Below, piece after piece: positions 51,839 to 60,224 of a stretch of 64,000 nucleotides of DNA. Under the pieces are notes generated by a model, which was not told where the DNA came from, ran no database searches, and saw only the letters and a program-made list of their open reading frames with translations. A program made the translations under genes and the position numbers. Source of the stretch: Streptomyces sp. ICC1 (GTDB lineage Bacteria; Actinomycetota; Actinomycetes; Streptomycetales; Streptomycetaceae); contig NZ_CP030287.1 in assembly GCF_003287935.1 (NCBI RefSeq), forward strand, positions 7,696,869 to 7,760,868, written 5' to 3'. Within the stretch, counting starts at the first letter, position 1; the number at the start of each line of letters is the position of its first letter.

Positions 51839-52090
51839 CTACCAGCCGAACCGGCGGTCGGCCTCGCGCTCGAACTCCTCGAAGGTGAGCACGTCGTCGC
51901 CGTCCCGGTTGGCCTGGTCGAAGAGGGCCGAGGAGGCGTCGACGTCGCCCACGCCCCAGAACGGCAGGACGCCTTCGGCGGCGAGGGTGGGGCCCTTGGT
52001 CCGCAGCGCCGAGATCACCTCGACACGGGTCAGGACGCCGTCGCTGTTCAGGTCGAGTGCGTCGAAGAGCCTGCGGGCCTTCTCGCTCAT
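51839..52090 (-). CDS. Two-EF-hand calcium-binding protein
   Basis: An 83-residue cytoplasmic protein. EF-hand 1 is DLNSDGVLTRVE (res ~13-24), with Asp/Asn/Asp at loop positions 1, 3, 5 and Glu at 12, flanked by helices. EF-hand 2 is NRDGDDVLTFEE (~61-72), with Asn at position 1. Small bacterial EF-hand proteins of this length occur widely in Streptomyces as Ca2+ buffers or sensors. AAAGGA precedes the ATG. It is convergent with the P450 gene (45 bases). Confidence 0.92.
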   Translation of the reverse strand: MSEKARRLFDALDLNSDGVLTRVEVISALRTKGPTLAAEGVLPFWGVGDVDASSALFDQANRDGDDVLTFEEFEREADRRFGW

Positions 52091-52226
52091 GACGTGGTCC
52101 TTTCCTCGGGAGACGACCGGAGGCGGAGGTCCGCCGGACCGACAGCCTATGACCCGCCCTCCCGCCGCCCCCCAACCGCGTGCGCCTCGCCAACCCCCGA
52201 CCCCTGCAAGCGGTAACCTCGCCCGA

Positions 52227-52688
52227 ATGACGGCACTTTCACACCACAGCAACGGTCACGTCGAGCAGCCCGGGCGGGACGGGGGCACCGCGACCGCCGA
52301 GGCTGACCCCAATGCCATCGGACCGGTGCAGACCTCGTACGCCCCCGATCGCGACGGGGATCCCGATCCCGGTGAGATCGTCTGGACCTGGGTCCCCTAC
52401 GAGGAGAACGACGGCCGGGGCAAGGACCGCCCCGTGCTGGTCGTGGCGCGCGAGTCGGGCGGCACGCTCCTGGCCGTGCAGCTGTCCAGCAAGCAGCACG
52501 ACCACGACCGGGAGTGGGTCCCCATCGGCACCGGGCCCTGGGACAGTGCCGGCCGGGAGTCCTGGGTGGATGTGGACCGGGTGCTGCGCGTGCACGAGGC
52601 CGGCATGCGGCGCGAGGCGTGCGCGCTGGACCGGGGGCGGTTCCAGCTGGTCGTGGACCGGCTGCGCGAGCGCTACGGCTGGCGGTAG
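52227..52688 (+). CDS. PemK/MazF-like protein
   Basis: A 153-residue protein. After a ~45-residue disordered N-terminus (TSYAPDRDGDPDPGEIVWTWVPYEEN), the SH3-like PemK/MazF core appears: GEIVWTWVPYEENDGRGKDRPVLVVARESGGTLLAVQLSSKQHDHDREW, then WVDVDRVLRVHEAGM and DRGRFQLVVDRLRERYGW. MazF-type toxins cut mRNA. No antitoxin gene is adjacent: the neighbour upstream is a divergent EF-hand gene and the one downstream is antisense. It may be a housekeeping PemK-like protein rather than a toxin. A TAACCT hexamer ends eight bases before the ATG, suggesting leaderless expression. Confidence 0.85.
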   Translation: MTALSHHSNGHVEQPGRDGGTATAEADPNAIGPVQTSYAPDRDGDPDPGEIVWTWVPYEENDGRGKDRPVLVVARESGGTLLAVQLSSKQHDHDREWVPIGTGPWDSAGRESWVDVDRVLRVHEAGMRREACALDRGRFQLVVDRLRERYGWR

Positions 52689-52720
52689 CCGCCCGGGCCG
52701 AGGCGCGGCCCCCGGGCCGA

Positions 52721-52742
52721 GGCGCGGCCCCAAGGCCGCGCC
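52721..52742. terminator. Hairpin after the PemK-like gene
   Basis: A perfect 9-bp stem (GGCGCGGCC, 52721-52729, with its complement at 52734-52742) and CCAA loop. Just before it, a 19-base unit CCGGGCCGAGGCGCGGCCC is repeated in tandem. Confidence 0.6.
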
Positions 52743-52756
52743 CGGGCCGTCGGCCT

Positions 52757-53056
52757 TCAGTCGAAGCGCACGCTGCGCGGGACGGCCGTCCCGAAGCGTG
52801 CCGACCGGCCGGGCCGCGTGACCAGCATGGACGGCCCCTCGCAGTCGCGTTCCGCGAAGAGGGAGGCCCGCGCGTTGGTGGCGTTCTCCGCCGACCTCGC
52901 GCCGCTCCGCAGCAGGAAGCACTCACCCTTCACGGGGTTCTCCAGGGCGAAATCGTCCTCGTTCACGTTGGTGTACCTGAACTCGCCCCCGGCCGCTTCC
53001 CCTCGGCTTCTCCTTGATGCCACCGGCTGACGCCACCGGTGGTCAGGTCCGGTCAA
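52757..53056 (-). CDS. Hypothetical protein, probably 5'-decayed
   Basis: A 99-codon frame. The C-terminal ~70 residues look genuine: FALENPVKGECFLLRSGARSAENATNARASLFAERDC and SARFGTAVPRSVRFD. The paired Cys and the L(F/Y)-ERDC-G pattern recall small secreted beta/gamma-crystallin-like or inhibitor-like proteins of Streptomyces. The N-terminal ~30 residues are Arg/Gly-rich and no signal peptide is seen, so the 5' end is either missing or the gene is a remnant. No ribosome site supports the 53056 start. Confidence 0.4.
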   Translation of the reverse strand: MTGPDHRWRQPVASRRSRGEAAGGEFRYTNVNEDDFALENPVKGECFLLRSGARSAENATNARASLFAERDCEGPSMLVTRPGRSARFGTAVPRSVRFD

Positions 53057-53203
53057 GGCCAGTGTCGAGTTGGTCCGGGGCGCACCCCAGGGCTCGGCGC
53101 GGGCGTTACACGGATGCGGGGGGCGGGAGCGGGGGCGCTGCGAGGCAGGTCGCGAGCGACCTGCGCCCTCCTATGCGCCCCCTGCGCGCCCCGCGCTCCC
53201 ATC

Positions 53204-54034
53204 TCACATGAGGTCCGCCAGGACCCGTTCGAACGTTTCCCGCGTGTCCGGCCTGCGGTCGAGGACTCCGAACACCACGCGTTCGAACACGCCCGCGAAC
53301 CGGCTGGCCAGCAGCCCCCGGAAGGCCTCGGCCACCTGCGCCGGGTCGTTCTGGAAGACCCCACACCCCCACGCGCCCAGTACCAGCCCCTGGTATCCGT
53401 GCAGCGCGGCCACCCGCAGCACCAGCTCCGCCCGCCGCGCGAGGGCGGCGGGGATCTCGGGCACCCGGTGCGGCTCCTGGCGGCGGATCGTGCCCGCGTT
53501 CGGGGCCGGGGAGGTGAGGAAGCCCGCGCGGAAGGGGGTGTCCGTCAGGTCGCCGCGGTCGTCGCGGAAGACGGGGACCCCGGGCGAGTGAATCACCCGG
53601 TCGGTGTAGAAGGTGCTGACCTCGGCGCGGTGGACCTCGTAGTACTCCGGGGCCTCCAGGAGGGTCTCGTAGAGGGCCGAGGCCCGGCAGAGCGCCTCCT
53701 CCTGCGCCTTGGCCCCGCGGACGTACCCGCCCCCGGGATTGCGGGCCGAGGCGAAGTTCAGGACGGCGACCGGGGAGGCCCCAGGGAGGTCCGCCGCGAG
53801 CCTGCGGGCCGCCTCCGTGCTGCTCTCGCCCGTGACCTCCACGACGGTCCTGCCGGTCCCCGATGGAACCTTTTCATCTGTAATGACCATGTTTGGTCCA
53901 TATATCGTGGTTCCTGCCTTGGCCTCCGCCACGGCGGCGGCGAGCACCACCTGCCGCCCCGACCGCGCCCGGTACCCGCCGGACGCCACGATTTCCGCGT
54001 TCTCCCGCGCGATCTCGCGCAGCCTGCTGCTCAT
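53204..54034 (-). CDS. Bacterial-type poly(ADP-ribose) glycohydrolase (TIGR02452)
   Basis: A 276-residue macrodomain protein of the microbial PARG class. The catalytic loop is VAVLNFASARNPGGGYVRGAKAQEEALCRASALYETL: GGG followed by QEE, the diagnostic PARG signature in which the second Glu is catalytic. The rest follows the family: DRVIHSPGVPVFRDDRGDL, VRVAALHGYQGLVLGAWGCGVFQNDPAQVAEAFRGLL. It removes ADP-ribose chains from proteins or nucleic acids. The ATG at 54034 gives the family-typical MSSRLREIARENAEIV. It is divergent from egtA, 72 bases apart. A toxin or ADP-ribosyltransferase partner is not seen. Confidence 0.93.
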   Translation of the reverse strand: MSSRLREIARENAEIVASGGYRARSGRQVVLAAAVAEAKAGTTIYGPNMVITDEKVPSGTGRTVVEVTGESSTEAARRLAADLPGASPVAVLNFASARNPGGGYVRGAKAQEEALCRASALYETLLEAPEYYEVHRAEVSTFYTDRVIHSPGVPVFRDDRGDLTDTPFRAGFLTSPAPNAGTIRRQEPHRVPEIPAALARRAELVLRVAALHGYQGLVLGAWGCGVFQNDPAQVAEAFRGLLASRFAGVFERVVFGVLDRRPDTRETFERVLADLM

Positions 54035-54106
54035 GCCGTGATCCTCGGCGTTCCGGGTGGGCGGCGGCAAGGGAGTTTGTGCCCCGAGGGACGGGTAGGC
54101 ACGGTG

Positions 54107-55435
54107 ATGTCACAGTCGACGACGCGAGACGAGGGCCCCGTCATGCCCCAGGTACCACCCCGCCTGACCGAGTCCGGCGCCGAGGACCTGATCCACGGCA
54201 TCTGTTTCAAGACCGGCCCGCCCCGCCTGCTAGGGGCGGAGCTCGAATGGCTGGTGTTCGACGCCGAGCACCCCGCCCTGCCCGTGTCCCACGAGCGGCT
54301 GGCCGACGCGCACGGGGCGGCCCGCGCGCTGCCCCTGGGATCCCGCGTCACCGTCGAGCCCGGGGGCCAGCTGGAGCTGAGCTCGGCGCCCGCCACCTCG
54401 CTCACCGGGTGCGTGGACGGCCTCCAGGCCGACCTGGCCGCCGTACGCCGCGCCCTGCGCGACCGGGGCCTCGTGCTGCGCGGCCTGGGCCAGGACCCGC
54501 GCCGGCCGCAGCGCCGGATGCTGGCCAGCCCGCGCTACGACGCGATGGAGACCTACTTCGACCGCACCGGTCCCGCCGGCCGCGCCATGATGCGCTCCTC
54601 CGCTTCCGTGCAGGTGTGCGTGGACTCCGGGCACGAGGAGCCGGGCCCGCTCGGCCACGGCCGCCGGTGGCGCCTGGCCCACCTGCTCGGCGCCGTACTG
54701 GTCGCCGCCTTCGCCAACTCGCCCGCGCACGAAGGGCCGTACGCCGGCTGGCGGTGTGCCCGCCAGGGCATCTGGAGCGACATCGACACCCGCCGCTCCC
54801 TCGCCCCGGCGCTGGACGCGGAGCCGCGCGGCGCGTGGACCCGGCAGGCGCTGGACACCGAGGTGATGTGCGTACGGACGCCCGGGGAGGGCGTGCCCTG
54901 GGCGGTGCCGCGCGGGTTGACCTTCCGCGACTGGGTGCGCTCCGGGGGCGGCCCGCGGCCGCCCACCGCGGAGGATCTGGACTACCACCTGACCACGCTC
55001 TTCCCGCCGGTCCGGCCTCGCGGGCATCTGGAGCTGCGGATGATCGACGCCCAGCCCGGCGACGACGGCTGGGTCATCCCGGTGGCCGTGGTCCACGCGC
55101 TGTTCGACGACCCGGAGGCCGCGGAGACCGCGTACCGGGTGGCGAAGGGACTGGCCGACACCTACGGGGCGCAGCCCGCGCCCCGCAATCCGCTGTGGCG
55201 AACCGCCGCGCGGGACGGCCTGTCCGATCCCGAGCTTCGGGCCGCCGCCCGGGCCTGCTTCCGGGCCGCGACCGAGGCGCTGCCCCGGCTGGGCGCCGGA
55301 ACCGTCGTCCGGGACGCGGTGGCGGAGTTCACCGACCGCCACGTGGCGCGCGGGCGATGTCCCGCCGACGAACGGAGCGGTCAGCACGCGCACGATCCGT
55401 GGTCGCTGCCGGCCGGTGAGGAGGCGCGCTCATGA
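54107..55435 (+). CDS. egtA: Glutamate-cysteine ligase EgtA
   Basis: A 442-residue GCS2-type ligase that makes gamma-glutamylcysteine for ergothioneine synthesis. Seen: LLGAELEWLVFDAEHPALPV (glutamate/ATP site), VTVEPGGQLELSSAPATSL, GLGQDPRRPQRRMLASPRYDAMETYFDRTG, MMRSSASVQVCVD and GHLELRMIDAQPGDDGWVIPVAVV. The length is typical. It overlaps egtB by 4 bases (ATGA) and is the first gene of the egtABCD operon, with the promoter in the 72-base gap to the divergent PARG gene. ATG 54107 or 54143 (MPQVPPRL) could be the start. Confidence 0.95.
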   Translation: MSQSTTRDEGPVMPQVPPRLTESGAEDLIHGICFKTGPPRLLGAELEWLVFDAEHPALPVSHERLADAHGAARALPLGSRVTVEPGGQLELSSAPATSLTGCVDGLQADLAAVRRALRDRGLVLRGLGQDPRRPQRRMLASPRYDAMETYFDRTGPAGRAMMRSSASVQVCVDSGHEEPGPLGHGRRWRLAHLLGAVLVAAFANSPAHEGPYAGWRCARQGIWSDIDTRRSLAPALDAEPRGAWTRQALDTEVMCVRTPGEGVPWAVPRGLTFRDWVRSGGGPRPPTAEDLDYHLTTLFPPVRPRGHLELRMIDAQPGDDGWVIPVAVVHALFDDPEAAETAYRVAKGLADTYGAQPAPRNPLWRTAARDGLSDPELRAAARACFRAATEALPRLGAGTVVRDAVAEFTDRHVARGRCPADERSGQHAHDPWSLPAGEEARS

Positions 55436-56754
55436 CCGCCGGACCGGAGCAGATGCGCGAGCGGGCCGCCGTCGCGCTGACCGCGGCGCGGGTCCGCACG
55501 GCGGGGCTCACCGACCCCGTGTCCGACGGGGACCTCACCGCCCAGCACTCCCCCCTGATGTCGCCGCTGGTCTGGGACCTCGCACACATCGGGAACATGG
55601 AAGAGCTCTGGCTGCTGCGCAACGTGGCCGGCCGCGAGTCCATGCACCCCGAGATGGACCCGCTGTACGACGCTTTCGAGCATCCCCGTGCGGAGCGCCC
55701 GAAGTTGCCGCTGCTGGGCCCGGACGAGGCCCGCCGGTACGCGGCCGAGGTGCGCGGCAGGGTCTTCGACCTGCTGGATCGCACCCCGCTGGAGGGCACG
55801 GCCCTGCTGGACGGCGGTTACGTCTTCGGGATGATCGCGCAGCACGAACAGCAGCACGACGAGACGATGTTGATCACCCATCAGTTGCGGCAGGGCGCTG
55901 CGGTGCTGGCCGCCCCGGATCCGGATCCCCCGCGGGGTGCGCCGCCGGCCGCGGCCGAAGTCCTCGTACCCGGCGGTCCGTTCACGATGGGCACCTCCGC
56001 CGAGCCGTGGTCGCTGGACAACGAGCGGCCCGCGCACGTCCGGGAGGCGGAGGCCTTCTGGATCGACACGGCGCCGGTGGCCAACGCCGCGTACCAGGAG
56101 TTCATGGCGGACGGCGGCTACCGCGAGGAGCGCTGGTGGGCGGCGGCGGGCTGGGCGGAGATCCGGCGGCACGGGATCGAGGCCCCGCTGTTCTGGCACC
56201 GCGAGGGCGCCACGTGGCTGCGCCGCCGCTTCGGGGTCACCGAGCCGGTGCCCGGGGACGAGCCGGTGCTGCACGTCAGCTGGTACGAGGCCGACGCGTA
56301 CGCCCGGTGGGCGGGCCGGCGGCTGCCCACCGAGGCGGAGTGGGAGAAGGCCGCCCGGCACGATCCGGCGACGGGTCGCTCCACCCGCTACCCGTGGGGT
56401 GACGCGGACCCGACCCCGGCGCACGCCAATCTGGGCCAACGCCATCTGCGGCCGGCCCGCGCGGGCAGCTATCCGGACGGGGCCTCCCCGCTCGGGGTGC
56501 GCCAGTTGATCGGTGACGTGTGGGAGTGGACGTCCTCGGACTTCCTCCCCTATCCCGGTTTCCGGCCGTTCCCGTACCGCGAGTACTCCGAGGTGTTCTT
56601 CGGCCCGGAGCACAAGGTGCTGCGCGGCGGCTCCTTCGCCGTGGACCCGGTGGCCTGCCGGGGCACCTTCCGCAACTGGGACCTCCCGGTGCGCCGGCAG
56701 ATCTTCTCCGGCTTCCGCACGGCGCGTGACGCCGGGGCAGCGGGTGCTGCCTGA
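55432..56754 (+). CDS. egtB: Ergothioneine sulfoxide synthase EgtB
   Basis: A 440-residue non-heme iron enzyme joining gamma-Glu-Cys to hercynine with O2. An N-terminal DinB-like bundle carries the iron ligands: His52 (WDLAHIGNMEEL) and the HEQQHDET motif (His138-x3-His142). An FGE-like domain follows (~185-440: PFTMGTSAEPWSLDNERPAH, VLHVSWYEADAYARWAG, LPTEAEWEKAARHD, DVWEWTSSDFLPYPGF, VLRGGSFA, RNWDLPVRRQIFSGFR). It lacks the FGE Cys pair, as expected. It overlaps egtA and egtC by 4 and 1 bases. Confidence 0.97.
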   Translation: MTAGPEQMRERAAVALTAARVRTAGLTDPVSDGDLTAQHSPLMSPLVWDLAHIGNMEELWLLRNVAGRESMHPEMDPLYDAFEHPRAERPKLPLLGPDEARRYAAEVRGRVFDLLDRTPLEGTALLDGGYVFGMIAQHEQQHDETMLITHQLRQGAAVLAAPDPDPPRGAPPAAAEVLVPGGPFTMGTSAEPWSLDNERPAHVREAEAFWIDTAPVANAAYQEFMADGGYREERWWAAAGWAEIRRHGIEAPLFWHREGATWLRRRFGVTEPVPGDEPVLHVSWYEADAYARWAGRRLPTEAEWEKAARHDPATGRSTRYPWGDADPTPAHANLGQRHLRPARAGSYPDGASPLGVRQLIGDVWEWTSSDFLPYPGFRPFPYREYSEVFFGPEHKVLRGGSFAVDPVACRGTFRNWDLPVRRQIFSGFRTARDAGAAGAA

Positions 56755-57560
56755 TGTGCCGTCATCTTGCTTATCTGGGGCCGCCGGTGAGCCTCGGACG
56801 ACTGCTCAGCGACCCCGAGCACTCCCTCGTGCACCAGTCCTTCGCGCCCCGCCGGCAGCGGCACGGCACGGTCAACGCCGACGGTTTCGGCATCGGCTGG
56901 TACGCGGAGGGCGATCCGGTGCCCGCCCGCTACCGCCGGGCCGGGCCGATCTGGGGCGACCTGGCCTTCACCGATCTCGCCCGGGTGGTGCGCAGCGGGG
57001 CCGTGCTGGCCGCCGTACGGGACGCCACGCGGGCCGGGGCGGACGGGGAGGCGGCGGCCGCGCCGTTCGCGGAGGGGCCGTGGCTGTTCAGCCACAACGG
57101 GATGCTCCGGGACTGGCCGGACGCGGTGGCCTCGGTCGCCGCGGCCTCGCTGCCGCCCCGGGAGCTGCTCTCGCTGGCCGCCCGCACGGACTCGGCCCTG
57201 ATCTGGGCGCTGGTCCTGCGCCGGCTGCGCGAGGGGGACGGTCTCGGCGAGGCGCTGGCCGGGCCGGTGCGGGAGCTGGTGGAGGCCGCGCCCGGATCCC
57301 GGCTGAACCTGCTGCTGACGGACGGCCGGGCGATCGCGGCGACGGCCTGGGGGGACTCCCTGTGGTATCTGGCTGATACCGCCGTGCCGCGCACGGTGGT
57401 GGCGTCGGAGCCCTATGACGACGATCCGCGCTGGTGCGAGGTGCCCGAGGGGACCCTGCTGACCGCCACGCGGACTCGGATCGACCTCGTCTCCCTGAAG
57501 GAGACTCCCACCGGCGCCCCGTACCGAGGGGCCCCGCAGCAAGGAGACGAAGGCCCGTGA
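56754..57560 (+). CDS. egtC: Gamma-glutamyl hercynylcysteine sulfoxide hydrolase EgtC
   Basis: A 268-residue class II glutamine-amidotransferase-fold hydrolase that removes the glutamyl group. The catalytic Cys2 is exposed after removal of Met (MCRHLAYLGPPVSLGRLL). QRHGTVNADGFGIGWY, GPWLFSHNGMLRDWP (SHNG loop) and RTDSALIWALVLRRL follow. The start ATG shares a base with the egtB stop; the stop overlaps the egtD GTG by 4 bases. Length and motifs are complete. Confidence 0.97.
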   Translation: MCRHLAYLGPPVSLGRLLSDPEHSLVHQSFAPRRQRHGTVNADGFGIGWYAEGDPVPARYRRAGPIWGDLAFTDLARVVRSGAVLAAVRDATRAGADGEAAAAPFAEGPWLFSHNGMLRDWPDAVASVAAASLPPRELLSLAARTDSALIWALVLRRLREGDGLGEALAGPVRELVEAAPGSRLNLLLTDGRAIAATAWGDSLWYLADTAVPRTVVASEPYDDDPRWCEVPEGTLLTATRTRIDLVSLKETPTGAPYRGAPQQGDEGP

Positions 57561-58690
57561 ACGACTTCCGGCTGACCCGCACGCTCGACGAGCACGCCGC
57601 CGACGCGGCGCTGCGCGAGGATGTGCTGAAGGGGCTGACCCGGTCCCCGAAGACGCTGCCGCCCAAGTGGTTCTACGACGCCCGCGGCAGTGAACTCTTC
57701 GAGGAGATCACCCGGTTGCCCGAGTACTACCCGACGCGCGCCGAGCGGGAGATCCTGCTGGAGCGGGCCCAGGAGATCGCCTCGGTGAGCGGTGCCCGCA
57801 CCTTGGTGGAGCTGGGGTCCGGTTCCTCGGAGAAGACCCGGCACCTGATCGAGGCGCTGCCCGCGCTGGACACGTACGTACCGGTGGACGTGAGCGAGAG
57901 CGCGTTGACCGGGGCGGCCGAGGCGCTGCTCGCCGAGCATCCGGGGCTGCGGGTGCACGCGCTGCTGGCCGATTTCACGAAGCCGATGCGGCTGCCGGAG
58001 TCCCCCGGGCCCCGGCTGGTGGTGTTCCTGGGCGGCACGATCGGGAATCTGCTGCCCGCGGAGCGGGCGGTGTTCCTGGCGGACGTACGGGCGATGCTGT
58101 CGCCCGGGGACGCGCTGCTGATGGGGACGGACCTGGTGAAGGACGAGGCCGTGCTGGTGGCGGCCTACGACGACGTACAGGGGGTGACGGCAGAGTTCAA
58201 CAAGAACGTACTGGCCGTGATCGACCGGGAGTTGGGCGGGGATTTCCACACCGCCGACTTCGCTCACGTGGCGGTGTGGAACCGGGAGCACGAGTGGATC
58301 GAGATGCGGTTGCGGGCCCGGACGCAGGTGCTGGTGAAGGTCCGGGCGCTGGATCTGGAGGTGCCCTTCGAGGCGGGTGAGGAGATCTTGACGGAGATCT
58401 CGGCGAAGTTCCGTCAGGAGGGGCTCCGCAGCGAGTTGGCGTCCGCGGGGCTCGAGCTGACCCACTGGTGGACGGATCGGGCACGTCGTTTCGCCCTGTC
58501 CCTGTCGGTGGCGGACGGCATCGGCACGGACGGCCGGCCGGCCGCGGACGGCGGGGACGGCACGGACGGCGCGGACGGCGCGGAGGGCACGGACGGCTGG
58601 GCGGGTACGCCGGGCAGTGACGGCCCCGCCGGCCGTGACACCGGACCGGACACCGGACCGGACACCGGCTCCGCGAGCACGGCGGCCTGA
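57557..58690 (+). CDS. egtD: Histidine N-alpha-methyltransferase EgtD with extra tail
   Basis: A 377-residue SAM methyltransferase that trimethylates histidine to hercynine. Core ~1-317: PKWFYDARGSELFEEITRLPEYYPTRAE (substrate site), SAM motif TLVELGSGSSEKTRHLIEALP (~82-102), FLGGTIGNLLPAERAVFL and FHTADFAHVAVWNREHEWIEM. The family normally ends soon after RRFALSLS. Here ~60 further residues of Gly/Asp/Thr repeats (GGDGTDGADGAEGTDG, DTGPDTGPDTGS) follow and overlap the tail of the antisense acyltransferase gene. The extension is unlikely to be needed for catalysis. Confidence 0.95.
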   Translation: MNDFRLTRTLDEHAADAALREDVLKGLTRSPKTLPPKWFYDARGSELFEEITRLPEYYPTRAEREILLERAQEIASVSGARTLVELGSGSSEKTRHLIEALPALDTYVPVDVSESALTGAAEALLAEHPGLRVHALLADFTKPMRLPESPGPRLVVFLGGTIGNLLPAERAVFLADVRAMLSPGDALLMGTDLVKDEAVLVAAYDDVQGVTAEFNKNVLAVIDRELGGDFHTADFAHVAVWNREHEWIEMRLRARTQVLVKVRALDLEVPFEAGEEILTEISAKFRQEGLRSELASAGLELTHWWTDRARRFALSLSVADGIGTDGRPAADGGDGTDGADGAEGTDGWAGTPGSDGPAGRDTGPDTGPDTGSASTAA

Positions 58691-59457
58691 GCGGCTGCCG
58701 CGAGGTCCCGCCGGTCGGCGTACCGGCCCGGCGGGATCCGCGGCAGCAGCCGTACCTCGGCCCGCACCCCGCGGGCCCGCGCGATCCGCCACAGCGAGGC
58801 GGTCAGCGGATCGTCCCCGACGAAGGCGGGCGCCCCGGACGTGCTCCCGTCTTCCCGGAGGTAGGCGATCCGTACGGGCTGTACGGGCGCCCGCGCGTCC
58901 AGCGCGGCTTGGAACGCGGCCCGCCGGAAGGGGCCTTGGGCCCGCCCGCACCAGGTGGAGCCTTCCGGGTAGACGGTGACGCGGTCGCCCTCGAGCAGGG
59001 CGCGGGTGACGCTCCCGATGGTGGCGGGCAGGGCGCGGATCCGGTCCCGTTCGATGAACAGGGTTCCGGCCTGCCGGGAGAGCGGGCCCAGTACGGGCCA
59101 GTGGCGGATGTCGCTCTTGGCCAGCATCCGGGAGGGCAGGGCGGCCGCGACGAGCGGGATGTCGAGCCAGGAGATGTGGTTGGCGACGATCAGGCGGCCA
59201 CCGCCCGGTCCGGCGCTGCCGTACACGGTGATGCGCAGGCCGAAGGCGCGCAGCAGTGCGGCCGCCCAGGCCCGTACCGCCGCGTGCCGGGGCCTTTCGG
59301 GCAGCAGGCGCAGCGGCGGGGCGCCCAGGATCCCGAGCAGGATCAGGGCGGTCGCGGCGGTGAGCCGCAGGACGGCGTGCGGCACGCTCGCGGTGCGCCC
59401 CTCGTGTTCGGCGCAGTCCGCGGGGGTGCAGGGCGAGGTCGGGAGCCAGGCGCTCAT
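58414..59457 (-). CDS. 1-acyl-sn-glycerol-3-phosphate acyltransferase-like protein
   Basis: A 347-residue PlsC-family acyltransferase. A hydrophobic segment (LTAATALILLGILGAPPLRLL) is near the N-terminus. The catalytic motif is VANHISWLDIPL (H-x4-D). Other motifs: GTLFIERDR and VTVYPEGSTWCG (EGS variant of EGTRS). PlsC function ends around residue ~260; the remaining ~85 residues are a low-complexity Pro/Ser/Ala tail. The last 277 bases overlap egtD on the opposite strand. It is encoded 4 bases overlapping with the GNAT-type N-acyltransferase upstream, so both probably act in acyl-lipid synthesis, e.g. ornithine-lipid-like (OlsBA-type) pathways. Confidence 0.88.
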   Translation of the reverse strand: MSAWLPTSPCTPADCAEHEGRTASVPHAVLRLTAATALILLGILGAPPLRLLPERPRHAAVRAWAAALLRAFGLRITVYGSAGPGGGRLIVANHISWLDIPLVAAALPSRMLAKSDIRHWPVLGPLSRQAGTLFIERDRIRALPATIGSVTRALLEGDRVTVYPEGSTWCGRAQGPFRRAAFQAALDARAPVQPVRIAYLREDGSTSGAPAFVGDDPLTASLWRIARARGVRAEVRLLPRIPPGRYADRRDLAAAAQAAVLAEPVSGPVSGPVSRPAGPSLPGVPAQPSVPSAPSAPSVPSPPSAAGRPSVPMPSATDRDRAKRRARSVHQWVSSSPADANSLRSPS

Positions 59458-60140
59458 GCGCCCGGGGCCAGCGAGAGGAAGTGCTTGAGGTAGCGCGGGT
59501 TGGTGCGGCGCAGGGAGAGCAGGACGTAGAGGTCGGCGCAGCCGAACCCGGCGTCGAGGGCGGGTTCGCCGCAGACCCAGGCGCCCAGGCGCAGGTAGCC
59601 GCGCAGCAGCGGGGGCAGTTCCATGCGGCCGGGGAAGGTGATGCCCTCGGGGCTCCAGGGGAGGTGCGGGGTGACCCGGTACTCGGCGGGGGCGAGGCTG
59701 CGGGCGAGGACGTTCTCCCGGGTGGCGGCGGCGAGGACCCCGCCGTCGGCGAGCGGTATCGAGCAGCAGCCGGCGAGCCAGTTGTGGCCGGAGCGGTCCA
59801 TGTACCGGGCGAGTCCGGCCCAGATGAGGGAGATGACGGCGCCGTTGCGGTGGTCGGGGTGGACGCAGGAGCGGCCGACCTCGACCAGGTCCGGGCGGAT
59901 GGGGGCGAGGGCGGAGAGGTCGAACTCGCCCTCGGAGTAGAGGCGTCCGGCGACGGCGGCGCGCTCGGGGGGCAGCACCCGGTAGGTGCCGACGACCTGC
60001 TCGGTCTCCTCGTCCACGACGAGGAGGTGGTCGCAGTAGGCGTCGAAGGGATCGGAGTCGAGGCCCGGCTCGGGTCCGTCGAGGCGGGCGCCGAGCTCGC
60101 CGGCGAAGACCTGGTGGCGCAGCCGCTGGGCGGCGCGCAC
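59454..60140 (-). CDS. GNAT-type N-acyltransferase (OlsB-like), 5' end missing
   Basis: A 228-codon frame of the ornithine-acyl-ACP N-acyltransferase-like family: AAQRLRHQVFAGELGA, DPFDAYCDHLLVVDEETEQVVGTYRVLP, VEVGRSCVHPDHRNGAVISLIWAGLARYM, GCCSIPLADGG and a C-terminal GYLRLGAWVCGEPALD. It probably attaches acyl chains to an amino group in aminolipid synthesis with the PlsC-like partner. In-frame similarity continues upstream of GTG 60140 (PRYAVRLARDEDE, to ~60200), but the frame then runs into an adapter-like sequence (60225-60257) and no start is found. The real N-terminus is therefore missing from this sequence. Confidence 0.8.
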   Translation of the reverse strand: MRAAQRLRHQVFAGELGARLDGPEPGLDSDPFDAYCDHLLVVDEETEQVVGTYRVLPPERAAVAGRLYSEGEFDLSALAPIRPDLVEVGRSCVHPDHRNGAVISLIWAGLARYMDRSGHNWLAGCCSIPLADGGVLAAATRENVLARSLAPAEYRVTPHLPWSPEGITFPGRMELPPLLRGYLRLGAWVCGEPALDAGFGCADLYVLLSLRRTNPRYLKHFLSLAPGA

Positions 60141-60224
60141 CTCGTCCTCGTCGCGGGCGAGGCGTACGGCGTAGCGGGGAGCGGGGGCGGTCTCCGGGGC
60201 CCCCGGTGGTTTACACGGAGCGGT

